Origin: Paraburkholderia humisilvae
Lineage (GTDB): Bacteria; Pseudomonadota; Gammaproteobacteria; Burkholderiales; Burkholderiaceae
Assembly (NCBI RefSeq): GCF_902859855.1
Contig: NZ_CADIKH010000038.1
Location: 1 to 64,000 of the forward strand
Reading direction: 5' to 3'
Length of the DNA: 64,000 nucleotides
Each line of letters begins with the position of its first letter. The stretch's first letter is position 1. The notes under the pieces are model-generated. The model was not told the origin of the DNA, ran no database searches, and worked only from the letters and a program-made list of their open reading frames with translations. Shown one piece after another: positions 52,568-61,130 of the stretch. The position numbers and the translations under genes were made by a program.

Positions 52568-53839
52568 TCAGGACGCCGGCTTCTGTTTCACGCTGCCGGC
52601 GACCAGATCGAAGCGGAACAGCCGGCATTCGAGTGCGCCGTTGTAGAGCGGTGTCTTCGCCGATTCCCGCAGACGCAACTGGCCCGGTAGCTTGCGGTCG
52701 GACGTCAGAATAAACGCATGCCAGCCGGTGAAGCGCTGCTTTAGCGCGTCGCCAAGGGACTGGAAGAATTCGCTGTCGGGTGTGTCGGCATGCGTGCGTC
52801 GAAAGCCTTCGTCGCGCTCGTCGCGGCCGGTCGCGCGAAGCTCGCCGCGTGGGCCGCGGCCGCGCACTTCGATCCGTTCGCCGTACGGCGGATTGGCGAC
52901 GAGAATGCCCGGCGTGTCGCTGGGCGGCGTCATGCCGCGCGCGTCGACCTGTTTGAGCGGCAGTCCGGAAAATCCGGCGCGTTCGAAGTTCGCGCGCGCC
53001 TTGTCGAGCATATCGCCGGAAATGTCGCTGCCGAAGATCTGCAGGTCGGCGTTGCGACTGGCGCGGGCGGCCCGCTTCGCGTCCTGCGCCGCGACCTTCA
53101 ACGCCTGCCACGCGGTGACGTCATATTGCTTCAGCTTCTCGAAACCGAAGCGCCGCTCGACGCCCGGCGCAACGTTGAGCGCGACCTGTGCCGCTTCGGC
53201 GAGAAAGGTGCCGCTGCCGCACATCGGGTCGTACAGCGGCGTGCCGGGCGTCCAGCCGGTGAGCCGCAGAATGCCGGCGGCGAGATTCTCGCGCAGCGGC
53301 GCCGCCCCTTTGTCGAGCCGCCAGCCGCGCTTGAACAGCGGTTCGCCGGACGTGTCGAGATACAGCGTGCAGTCGGTCGCGGTCAGGAACGCGAACACGC
53401 GCACGTCGGGAGCGCCGGTGTCGATGCTCGGGCGCGCGCCGCTCACTTCCCGCAGACGATCGCAGATCGCGTCTTTCACGCGCAGCGTGGCGAACTCGAG
53501 GCTGCGCAGCGGCGATTTGATCGCGGTGACATCGACACGCAGCGTTTCATTGGCCGAAAACCACTGCTCCCAGCGCTGCTCGAGCGCCAGTGCATAGACA
53601 TCCTGTTCGGTGCGGTACGGCCGCTGCGCGATTTTCAGCAGCACGCGGCTTGCGACGCGCGAATGCAGGTTGGCTGCCATGCCAGCTGCCCAGCCGCCGC
53701 GAAAGTGCACGCCACCGGGGACCTGCTCGCCCGCCGTAAATGGCGCACTGTCGAGGTGCCGTGCGGCAATTTCAGTGAGTTCGGCGGCAAGCGCGGCTTC
53801 GAGACCGCGGGGGCAGGGGACGAAAAAGTCGAAAGACAT
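52568..53839 (-). CDS. rlmL: THUMP-domain N2-guanine rRNA methyltransferase (RlmL-like)
   Basis: The 423-residue protein has an N-terminal ferredoxin-like/THUMP RNA-binding part (about residues 1-165) and a C-terminal Rossmann methyltransferase. DPMCGSGTFLAEAA binds S-adenosylmethionine and NPPYGERI is the catalytic (N/D)PPY motif. It corresponds to the N-terminal RlmL half of E. coli RlmKL, which methylates G2445 of 23S rRNA; the RlmK half is absent, as usual outside gamma-proteobacteria. A ~15-residue charged insert (GRDERDEGFRRTHAD) follows the NPPY motif. Confidence 0.88.
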   Translation of the reverse strand: MSFDFFVPCPRGLEAALAAELTEIAARHLDSAPFTAGEQVPGGVHFRGGWAAGMAANLHSRVASRVLLKIAQRPYRTEQDVYALALEQRWEQWFSANETLRVDVTAIKSPLRSLEFATLRVKDAICDRLREVSGARPSIDTGAPDVRVFAFLTATDCTLYLDTSGEPLFKRGWRLDKGAAPLRENLAAGILRLTGWTPGTPLYDPMCGSGTFLAEAAQVALNVAPGVERRFGFEKLKQYDVTAWQALKVAAQDAKRAARASRNADLQIFGSDISGDMLDKARANFERAGFSGLPLKQVDARGMTPPSDTPGILVANPPYGERIEVRGRGPRGELRATGRDERDEGFRRTHADTPDSEFFQSLGDALKQRFTGWHAFILTSDRKLPGQLRLRESAKTPLYNGALECRLFRFDLVAGSVKQKPAS

Positions 53840-54039
53840 GGGGCGGGGCCGCAGGGCATGGGACGCGTTTAGCGACGCGCGTCGGGCTTTAAATAAGCCG
53901 CCATTGTACGCGGTCGCGCGTGCGACTCCCGGCGCTCCAGCCGTTCCACACCAACCGCGATGGATGGCGCTGCGCGGCAGCGTGCGTCGGCAACACCTCG
54001 ACCGCCTTACGCTTGCCGCGCCGCATCAGCGCTATCGCG

Positions 54040-54771
54040 TCAACTCCCGGCGCTTGCCGTCGGCGCAGCGGGTGTCACGGGCATCGCCTGCGCGGAAGCC
54101 GCCGGACAGGTGAGTGCCGTGCCATGCGCGGGGCTTGCGGCAAGCGTGCGCACCGCTTCGGAGATCTCGCTCGAAATCTGCTGGACCGCACGCTGGTGGC
54201 CGGCGGCCAGCGCATCGTAGCCGTCGGAAACCGGCACGCTCGCGACGCTGCGGCAGGTCAGCAGCGCCTGCGTGCGCACCGAGCGCACGCTCCATACTGC
54301 GTCGATCAGCGCATGCGAACCGGGCCACGATTCGAAACGCTGCACATTGACCTTGACGCGGTAGACCGGTACGCGATCCGGATAGGGCGTGCCGAACACG
54401 TCGATCGTGCCGAGTTGGCGTGTGAGCGAGTTCGACAGCGCGCGGCGGATTTCATCACCCGGCAGCGATGCCCAGCGTTCCTGCTCGAGTACCTGCACCT
54501 GCGTGTCGCCGGTTTGCACGACAAACTGGTTTTTCGCGACTTGCGGCGGCACGTCGACTGGCGAGACTTCGATCAGAAACGCCGGATTGGCGACGGCGGC
54601 GGCGCCTGCCGCGGAGGTCTCGCCGGTGCTCAGCGTATAGAACCGGCTGGGCGGCGACGAGCACGCGGCCAGCGCGAGCGCGCACAGCACGCCAGCCGCC
54701 GCCGTTTTACCGGATGCCGTCACTGCGCCGCGCGGCGCACACAACGAACGGGTGAGCCACGCGAACCTCAT
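54040..54771 (-). CDS. pqiC: PqiC-like outer-membrane lipoprotein
   Basis: The 243-residue protein has a lipoprotein signal with lipobox LAAC at Cys37 and the ABC-transport-auxiliary (PqiC/YmbA) domain: RFYTLSTGE, FLIEVSPVDVPPQVAKNQFVVQTG and WASLPGDEIRRALSNSLTRQLG. PqiC forms a ring in the outer membrane that docks with the PqiB tube to carry lipids across the periplasm. Its start overlaps the pqiB stop by four bases. Confidence 0.92.
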   Translation of the reverse strand: MRFAWLTRSLCAPRGAVTASGKTAAAGVLCALALAACSSPPSRFYTLSTGETSAAGAAAVANPAFLIEVSPVDVPPQVAKNQFVVQTGDTQVQVLEQERWASLPGDEIRRALSNSLTRQLGTIDVFGTPYPDRVPVYRVKVNVQRFESWPGSHALIDAVWSVRSVRTQALLTCRSVASVPVSDGYDALAAGHQRAVQQISSEISEAVRTLAASPAHGTALTCPAASAQAMPVTPAAPTASAGS

Positions 54772-56408
54772 GGTTTATCTCCTGATTTTCCGCGCACAAG
54801 CGATTCGGGATGGCGCTCAAGATAGTCCGCCAGCGCGTTCAGCGACTGCAGCGTGCGGGTCAGTTCCTGCAGCGCCTGATGGATATCGGACTGCATCGGC
54901 GAATCCTGCTGCAGCGTCGCCTGCGCCGAGCCGAAGGTCTGCTTGGCGGCCGCAAGCGTGTCGCGCGCCTGTGGCAGCAGCTCGGTATCGAGCTTCGAGA
55001 ACAGCTTGTCGGCGTTCGTCAGCGCGGTGTTCAGATTCGTGCCGATCTGGTCGAACGGCACCTTGTCGAGCTTCTTCGCGATATCCGCGATCTGCAACTG
55101 CAGCTCGTCGAGCGAGTTCGGCATGGTCGGCAGCTCGAGCGGCTCGTGCGCCACGTCGACGCTCGCCTTGCCCGCGTTCGGGAACATGTCGAGCGCGATG
55201 TACAACTGGCCGGTGATCAGGTTGCCGGTGCGCAACTGGCCGCGCAGGCCGTGCTGGACGAGCGCCTGCAGGAGCTCGTTGCTCGACTTGGAGCCGGGCG
55301 CCGGCAATGCCTCGCGCGTGCGCCTGCGCAGCCGGTCCGGATACAGGTTCATCGTCACCGGCATCGTGAAGTTGCGCGCCTTCGGATCGTATTCGACGCC
55401 GATGCTCGTCACCTGGCCGAGCACGATGCCGCGGAAGTCGACCTGTGCGCCGACCGACAGCCCGCGCAGCGACTGGTTGAAGTTCATCACGACGCGCACT
55501 GGCTCGCCGTCCGGCTCGTGCATCGCGTCGCTCTCGTCGTCGGCAAGGCGGAACGTCATATTGTTCGGCGCCTGCACGCCGACCGCCTGGCCGGGCGGCG
55601 ACTGGAACGCGAGACCGCCGACGATCACCGTCGCCAGCGACTGCGTATTGAGCTTGAAGCCGCTCGAATCGAGCCGCAAGTCGACGCCGCTTGCATGCCA
55701 CCAGCGCGAGTTGGTGCCGACGTACTGATCGAACGGTGCACTGACGAACACCTGCACCGTCACGCCGGTGCCGTCCTTGTCGAGCGAAAAGCCGGTCACC
55801 TGGCCGACCTGCACGCGCCGGTAAAACACCGGCGAGCCGATGTCGATCGAGCCGAGCGATTCGCCGCGCAGCGTGAATTGCCGCCCCTTCAGGTCCGACG
55901 TGACCGCCGGTGGCGTTTCGAGACCGACGAATTCCGTTTGCGTTTCGGTCGAACGGCCGCCGTCGACGCCGATATACGAGCCCGACAGCAGCGTACTCAA
56001 GCCGGTCACGCCGCTCGCGCCGATGCGCGGCCGCACGACCCAGAAACGGCTGTCCTTCACCGCGAAGTCTTCGGCTTCCTTGGAGAGCTGCACGTACACC
56101 AGCACGCGCGAATGATTATTCGCGAGCTTGATGGTCTTCACGAAGCCGATGTCGACATCCTTGTACTTCACCTTCGTCTTGCCCGGCTCGAGCCCCTCCG
56201 CGGTGCTGAAGCTGATCGTGATGGTCGGGCCGCGTTCGTAGATCGACTGAACCACGAGCGCGACGCCGATCAGCGCGGCGATCAGCGGAATGACCCATAC
56301 CAGCGACGGCAACCAGCGGCGGCGCGCGTCGATTTCGGGCTCGGGTACGTCCGGTCCGGGCGGATCGTGGCGCGGCGCGTCGGGCGTCGGGTCTTGTGGA
56401 CTATTCAT
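54768..56408 (-). CDS. pqiB: PqiB-like MCE-domain lipid-transport protein
   Basis: The 546-residue protein has one N-terminal membrane helix (LPSLVWVIPLIAALIGVALVVQ) and three MCE domains, recognisable by AEGLEPGKTKVKYKDVDIGFV, SLGSIDIGSPVFYRRVQVGQV and GLSVGAQVDFRGIVLGQV. A long helical C-terminal part (from about residue 415) makes the coiled needle. This architecture spans the periplasm between PqiA and PqiC. It overlaps pqiA2 by eight bases. Confidence 0.94.
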   Translation of the reverse strand: MNSPQDPTPDAPRHDPPGPDVPEPEIDARRRWLPSLVWVIPLIAALIGVALVVQSIYERGPTITISFSTAEGLEPGKTKVKYKDVDIGFVKTIKLANNHSRVLVYVQLSKEAEDFAVKDSRFWVVRPRIGASGVTGLSTLLSGSYIGVDGGRSTETQTEFVGLETPPAVTSDLKGRQFTLRGESLGSIDIGSPVFYRRVQVGQVTGFSLDKDGTGVTVQVFVSAPFDQYVGTNSRWWHASGVDLRLDSSGFKLNTQSLATVIVGGLAFQSPPGQAVGVQAPNNMTFRLADDESDAMHEPDGEPVRVVMNFNQSLRGLSVGAQVDFRGIVLGQVTSIGVEYDPKARNFTMPVTMNLYPDRLRRRTREALPAPGSKSSNELLQALVQHGLRGQLRTGNLITGQLYIALDMFPNAGKASVDVAHEPLELPTMPNSLDELQLQIADIAKKLDKVPFDQIGTNLNTALTNADKLFSKLDTELLPQARDTLAAAKQTFGSAQATLQQDSPMQSDIHQALQELTRTLQSLNALADYLERHPESLVRGKSGDKP

Positions 56409-57105
56409 GGTGCGGGTCCTGGGGAGAGGAGGTGGTGCTGTCCGTGTTGAGCGCGGGTTCGCGCCGGCGTGGTGGCGGACCGGTTTCGATGTTGTCCCAG
56501 ATCAGTCGCGGATCGAATTGCATTGACGCGAGCATCGTCAGAATGACGACCGAGCCGAACGCGATCGCGCCGGGGCCCGCGGTGATCTCCGCGAGCGACT
56601 TGAAGCGCACCAGTGCGACGGTCATCGTGACGACGAAAATATCGAGCATGGACCAGCGGCCGATCCGCTCGACGATCCGGTATAGCGTCGTGCGCTCGTG
56701 CGGCCGCCAGCGCGAGCGGCGCTGCGCGGTGATCGTCAGCAGCGCGAGCACCGTGAGCTTCATCATCGGCACGAGAATGCTCGCGACGAACACGATGATC
56801 GCAAGCGGCCAGTCGCCGGATGTCCAGAAGTACACGACGCCGCTCATGATCGTGTCGTTCTCCGAGCCGACCAGCGACGTGGTATGCAGCACGGGCAGCA
56901 GGTTCGCCGGAATGTACAGGACCGCGGCGGCGATCAGCAGCGCCCACGTGCGCATCAGGCTGTCCGGATTGCGCCGGTGCAGCGCGGCGCCGCAACGTTC
57001 GCAGCGTTGCGGCGCGCCGTGCGGGTGGACGCGCACGCGTCGCTGCACGCGCCCGCATGCATGGCACGCGATCAGACCGGCGCGCGAGGCCGTCAGGTAT
57101 TTCAT
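56401..57105 (-). CDS. pqiA: PqiA-like inner-membrane protein, second copy
   Basis: The 234-residue protein has an N-terminal zinc-ribbon-like segment with CHAC and CERC pairs, then four membrane spans (LIAAAVLYIPANLLPVL, LAIIVFVASILVPMMKLTVLALL and later). It corresponds to the C-terminal half of the ~417-residue E. coli PqiA. With the next gene it forms a two-protein version of PqiA, the inner-membrane partner of PqiB in lipid transport. Confidence 0.9.
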   Translation of the reverse strand: MKYLTASRAGLIACHACGRVQRRVRVHPHGAPQRCERCGAALHRRNPDSLMRTWALLIAAAVLYIPANLLPVLHTTSLVGSENDTIMSGVVYFWTSGDWPLAIIVFVASILVPMMKLTVLALLTITAQRRSRWRPHERTTLYRIVERIGRWSMLDIFVVTMTVALVRFKSLAEITAGPGAIAFGSVVILTMLASMQFDPRLIWDNIETGPPPRRREPALNTDSTTSSPQDPHHE

Positions 57106-57112
57106 CGGGCGC

Positions 57113-57799
57113 TCATCCCTGACGCGGCGCGGTGCCGCTCGCCCGCTGCTGCGCGACGCGTTGCGTGCGGCGCCGCGCCTGGCGTGTCTTGTGCTTTGTC
57201 AGGGTGTCGGCGACGTCCCACAGCGTGCGCGGCTCGAACGTGACGACCACCGCGAACATCAGTGTCAGCGCGCCGAAAGCAAACAGCGCGGCTTCCGGGA
57301 TAACGCGCGCTAGACTGGTCATTTTGACAATGGTGACCAGCACGCCGAGCATGAACACTTCGATCATGCCCCACGGCCGCACGAATTGAATCGCGCGCAT
57401 CACCTGATGAAACGCGGGCGGCACGAAGCCTGCCCGCACCGACAGCAGCACGTAGAGCAGCGCGACCAGTTCGATCAGAGGAAAGAGCATCGTCGAGCAG
57501 AACACCATCACGGCGACGACCTGCATGTCTTCGGACCACAGCACCTGGAGTGCGCCGAACAGGCTGGTCTGCGATGTGATGCCGTTGGTGTTCAGTTCGA
57601 GAATCGGAAAGCCTTGCGCGATCAGGAAAGTGATCAGCGCGGCAATCGTCATCGCGCAGATCGGGTCGAGCCGCCCGGACGTGCTGCCGTACAACACCGC
57701 CTTGCAGCGCGGACAACGCGCGAGGCGCCGGCGGCCGAGCCGCGGCTTCTGAAACAGCGCGTCGCAGTCGTGACATGCAATCAGGCGGTCTTGTTCCAT
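57113..57799 (-). CDS. pqiA: PqiA-like inner-membrane protein, first copy
   Basis: The 228-residue protein starts with a CHDC...CPRC ribbon (MEQDRLIACHDCDALFQ) and has four membrane spans, including DPICAMTIAALITFLIAQGFPILEL. It matches the N-terminal half of E. coli PqiA. It is the first gene of the pqiA-pqiA-pqiB-pqiC operon; only seven bases separate it from the second half. The frame extends far upstream but with no similarity, so the ATG at 57799 is used. The C-terminal tail is strongly basic. Confidence 0.88.
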   Translation of the reverse strand: MEQDRLIACHDCDALFQKPRLGRRRLARCPRCKAVLYGSTSGRLDPICAMTIAALITFLIAQGFPILELNTNGITSQTSLFGALQVLWSEDMQVVAVMVFCSTMLFPLIELVALLYVLLSVRAGFVPPAFHQVMRAIQFVRPWGMIEVFMLGVLVTIVKMTSLARVIPEAALFAFGALTLMFAVVVTFEPRTLWDVADTLTKHKTRQARRRTQRVAQQRASGTAPRQG

Positions 57800-58236
57800 G
57801 CAGGCAAGAAGCAAAACGTTAGGTAGAAGCGTGCTCGGCGATCGTGCCGCTGGCGCCTGGGCTGCATTTGCGCGTCCGACGGCCAACGGTGAGACTAGCG
57901 ATGACAGCGGGTGGGAAAATCCTGGCGACATAGTATCAAAGGCGCATTGCCGGAGTCGGCTAGCCCGTCGCGCCCGGTAATTGACGTGCTCCCGCGCGTA
58001 GCCGGCAATCGGAACCGCCCGGCATCGGTCCGTCAGCGTCGCACCCGCGTCGGAATAGCAAAATTCGGACCGCGCGGTTCCCTCTACTCCGACGGCTTGC
58101 GTTGACGGACAGCGGGTGGAGTAGCATGGCGTCGATGGATCAGGCCGCACGCGATGCGACGTGCATCGACGGGAATAACGGGAGCGGCCGTGCCGTTTAA
58201 CTTCATAATCGCGATTCCCTGCGCGGGAGGCCTGCC
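57800..58236. other. Intergenic region between pqi and cytochrome b561 genes
   Basis: These 437 bases separate two divergent operons. I see no gene, RNA or long repeat in them. Several weak promoter-like hexamers occur (for example TTGACG near 58100), but none has a convincing partner. Confidence 0.6.
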
Positions 58237-58806
58237 ATGGCACATCTCTCGTCGTTTGCCCAGCGTCAAACGGGTCTGCGCTATACGCGCACGGCCATCG
58301 CTTTTCACTGGCTGATCGCACTGCTGATCATCTGTGGTTTTGCGCTCGGTTGGGTGATGACCGACATCCCCGGCTTCACGCCGACCAAGCTGCGCTACTT
58401 TTCATGGCATAAATGGATCGGCGTCACGGTGTTCGCGCTCGTCGTGCTGCGTATCCTTTGGCGTGCCACTCATGCCGCACCGCCATTGCCCGCGGGCATG
58501 CCCGCCTGGCAGCGCAGCGCGGCTCAGGTCACACACGTCGCGCTCTATGTGCTGATGGTGTTGATTCCGGTATCGGGCTACCTGTACAGCCTCGCGGCCA
58601 ATGTACCGGTCGTCTATCTGGGGCTGGTGCCGCTACCGCGGCTGATCGCGCCCGACCCGGTGCTCAAGGTCGTGCTGAAGAATGTGCATATCGCGCTCAA
58701 CTACACGCTGCTCGTGCTCGTCGTGCTGCATGTCGCCGCGGCGCTCAAGCACCAATGGCTGGATCGCGACGGGCTGCTGTCGAGGATGATTCCGTTCATC
58801 AAATAA
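58237..58806 (+). CDS. Cytochrome b561 family protein
   Basis: The 189-residue inner-membrane diheme cytochrome has four spans and histidines suited to heme binding: FHWLIALLI (first span), HKWIGVTVFALVVLRI, HVALYVLMVLIPVSG, and HIALNYTLLVLVVLHVAAALKH. Such proteins (CybB) pass electrons from the quinone pool. It lies eight bases upstream of a yceI gene, the same pairing as E. coli yceJ-yceI. GGGAGG precedes the ATG. Confidence 0.92.
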   Translation: MAHLSSFAQRQTGLRYTRTAIAFHWLIALLIICGFALGWVMTDIPGFTPTKLRYFSWHKWIGVTVFALVVLRILWRATHAAPPLPAGMPAWQRSAAQVTHVALYVLMVLIPVSGYLYSLAANVPVVYLGLVPLPRLIAPDPVLKVVLKNVHIALNYTLLVLVVLHVAAALKHQWLDRDGLLSRMIPFIK

Positions 58807-58814
58807 GGACAACC

Positions 58815-59399
58815 ATGAAAGCTTCTGTGCAACGGGTAAGGCTCGCGGTATCGGCCATGGTGACCCTCGCGGCGGCTGCGTCGCTCGCGCTTTGGACGAG
58901 CGACGCGTTTGCGCAGATCGACACCGCGCACAGTACGATCACCGCGACGTCGAAGCAGATGAACGTGCCCGTCGAAGGCAAATTCACCCGGTTTTCCGGG
59001 CAACTCGCGTTCGACCCCGCGAAGCCGGCCGCGGGCAATGCGCAGGTGAGTGTCGATATGACGAGTTATGACCTTGGCGACGAAACCTATAACGATGAAG
59101 TGCGCGGCAAGGACTGGTTCGACGCGAAAACTTACCCGAACGCGACCTTCGTCTCGAGCGCCATCGCGCCGGCGGGCACGGACATGTTCAACGTGACCGG
59201 CAAGCTGACGATCAAAGGCAAATCGCAAACGGTGGTCGTGCCGGTGAAGGTGACCACGCAAGGCGCTGCGCATGCATTCGACGGGTCGCTGACCATCAAA
59301 CGTTCACAGTACGACGTTGGCCTCGGCGAGTGGAAAGACACGTCGGTGGTCGCGGACGACGTCGTGATCCGGTTTCATCTCGTAGGTGCGGGAAAGTAG
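58815..59399 (+). CDS. YceI family periplasmic protein (copy 1)
   Basis: The 194-residue protein has a signal peptide (to about residue 34, ending DAFAQ) and a lipocalin-like YceI domain: DTAHSTITATSKQMNVPVEGKFTRFSG, DMTSYDLGDETYNDEVRGKDWFD and TGKLTIKGKSQTVVVPV. YceI proteins bind polyisoprenoid lipids such as quinone-like molecules. Sequence around its first strand lacks the usual 'SHVGFSV/HM' pattern seen in the next gene. It is co-transcribed with the cytochrome. Confidence 0.92.
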   Translation: MKASVQRVRLAVSAMVTLAAAASLALWTSDAFAQIDTAHSTITATSKQMNVPVEGKFTRFSGQLAFDPAKPAAGNAQVSVDMTSYDLGDETYNDEVRGKDWFDAKTYPNATFVSSAIAPAGTDMFNVTGKLTIKGKSQTVVVPVKVTTQGAAHAFDGSLTIKRSQYDVGLGEWKDTSVVADDVVIRFHLVGAGK

Positions 59400-59457
59400 G
59401 GCAGGTAGTCGGTAGCGGTGCGCAGGGTCGCATCGTGTCTACATAAAGGAGAACAAG

Positions 59458-60039
59458 GTGAGGAAGACACTTCTGGTTGCCGCCGCGGCACTGGCGGCAT
59501 GCGTTTCGTTTGATGCAACGGCAGCTTCTGATACGTATCAGCTTGATCCGAACCACACATTTCCGAGCTTCGAGACGGATCATATGGGTGGCCTGTCGGT
59601 ATGGCGCGGTAAATTCACGAAATCATCAGGCAGCGTGACGGTCGATCGGGAGGCGAAGACGGGAACCGTCGACGTAACGATCGATACGTCATCCGTTCAA
59701 ACCGGCAATCCGAAGCTCGACGAACATGTGCGCTCGGACGATATGCTCGATGTTGCGAAGTATCCGACGGCCGTCTACAAGGGCACACAGATCCGCTTTG
59801 ACGGCGACAAGCCGGTCGAAGTGATCGGCGAGTTCACGCTGCACGGTGTGACGAAACCGTTAAACCTGCAGGTGGTCTCGTTCAAGTGCATGCAGCACCC
59901 GATGCTCAAGCGCGAAGTGTGCGGCGTCGAGGCGACCGCGAAGTTCGATCGCGCGGACTACGGCATCAATCTTGGGCAGAAGCAGGGCTTTAGCATGGCG
60001 ACCGTGCTGCATATCCAGGCGGAAGGGATCAAGCAGTAG
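59458..60039 (+). CDS. YceI family periplasmic protein (copy 2)
   Basis: The 193-residue protein starts at a GTG with an ideal AAGGAG site and has a signal peptide ending in DATAA. The YceI domain is more canonical than copy 1: LDPNHTFPSFETDHMGGLSVWRGKFTKSSG, LDEHVRSDDMLDVAKYPTAVY and FTLHGVTKPLNLQV. It contains a Cys pair (KCMQHPMLKREVC), as in several YceI proteins that have this short insert. Together with the cytochrome it suggests periplasmic quinone or isoprenoid handling. Confidence 0.92.
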   Translation: MRKTLLVAAAALAACVSFDATAASDTYQLDPNHTFPSFETDHMGGLSVWRGKFTKSSGSVTVDREAKTGTVDVTIDTSSVQTGNPKLDEHVRSDDMLDVAKYPTAVYKGTQIRFDGDKPVEVIGEFTLHGVTKPLNLQVVSFKCMQHPMLKREVCGVEATAKFDRADYGINLGQKQGFSMATVLHIQAEGIKQ

Positions 60040-60110
60040 GCGGGCGTTGCGTAACCGCGCTGCATGACGAGGGTGTGAGCGGCGCACGCCGTCGACAAAG
60101 CTGCCAATGA

Positions 60111-60145
60111 AAAAGGCCGGTTCACTGTGAACCGGCTTTTTTTTT
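60111..60145. terminator. Bidirectional terminator between yceI and secF
   Basis: GCCGGTTCAC (60116-60125) and GTGAACCGGC (60127-60136) pair perfectly, preceded by AAAA and followed by nine T residues, so it ends both convergent transcripts. Confidence 0.92.
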
Positions 60146-60161
60146 GCAGCGCCTGCCGCGA

Positions 60162-61112
60162 TCAGACTTGCGCGCCCGCGTTCGGATCGTTCGGATCGTG
60201 GCGTTCTTTCTTGTCCTTCAGCAGGTCTTCACGTTTGACGCCCAGCCACATCGCCAGTGCCGCCGCGACGAACACCGACGAGTAGATACCGAACAGAATA
60301 CCGACCGTCAGCGCGAGCGCGAAGTAGTGCAGCGTCGGGCCGCCGAACAGGAACATCGACAGCACCATCATCTGCGTACAGCCGTGCGTGATGATGGTTC
60401 GCGACATCGTGCTGGTGATCGCGTGGTTGATCACTTCGATCACCGTCAGCTTGCGTTCGCGGCGGAACGTTTCGCGGATCCGGTCGAAGATAACCACCGA
60501 TTCGTTGACCGAGTAGCCGAGTACCGCGAGCACCGCCGCCAGCACCGACAGCGAGAACTCCCATTGGAAGAACGCGAAGAAGCCGAGAATGATCACGACG
60601 TCGTGCAGGTTCGCGATCACGCCGGCGATCGCGTACTTCCATTCGAAGCGGAACGACAGATAGATCACGATGCCGGCGACCACGCAGGCGAGCGCGAGCA
60701 GGCCGTCGGTCGCGAGTTCCTTGCCGACCTGCGGCCCGACGAATTCGACGCGCTGCAGTTGGACCTGCGCGTTCTCGGCTTTCAGCCCGGCCATGACCTG
60801 GTCGCTTTGCTGCGCGGACGTCAGGCCCTGCTTCAACGGCAGGCGAATCAGCACGTCGCGCGAGGTGCCGAAGTTCTGCACCTGCGCGTCGGCGTAGCCG
60901 AGCCTGGACAGCGTGCCGCGCACCGGCTCGAGCTGCACCGCCTGCGGATACTGCACTTCGATGACCGTACCGCCGGTGAACTCGATCGACAGGTGCAGGC
61001 CGCGGTGCACAAGGAAAAACACGGCGGCGATAAACGTAATGAGCGAGATCGCGTTGAAGATCAACGCGCGCTGCATGAACGGAATATCTTTACGGATGCG
61101 GAAAAATTCCAT
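60162..61112 (-). CDS. secF: Protein translocase accessory subunit SecF
   Basis: The 316-residue inner-membrane protein pairs with SecD to use the proton gradient for protein export. It has an N-terminal span (ALIFNAISLITFIAAVFFLVHRG), a periplasmic loop beginning LSIEFTGGTVIEV, and later spans with GYSVNESVVIFDRIRE and SRTIITHGCTQ. Length and sequence are standard. It follows secD after 18 bases. Confidence 0.97.
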   Translation of the reverse strand: MEFFRIRKDIPFMQRALIFNAISLITFIAAVFFLVHRGLHLSIEFTGGTVIEVQYPQAVQLEPVRGTLSRLGYADAQVQNFGTSRDVLIRLPLKQGLTSAQQSDQVMAGLKAENAQVQLQRVEFVGPQVGKELATDGLLALACVVAGIVIYLSFRFEWKYAIAGVIANLHDVVIILGFFAFFQWEFSLSVLAAVLAVLGYSVNESVVIFDRIRETFRRERKLTVIEVINHAITSTMSRTIITHGCTQMMVLSMFLFGGPTLHYFALALTVGILFGIYSSVFVAAALAMWLGVKREDLLKDKKERHDPNDPNAGAQV

Positions 61113-61130
61113 GGTCTCGTTCTCCGGGTA

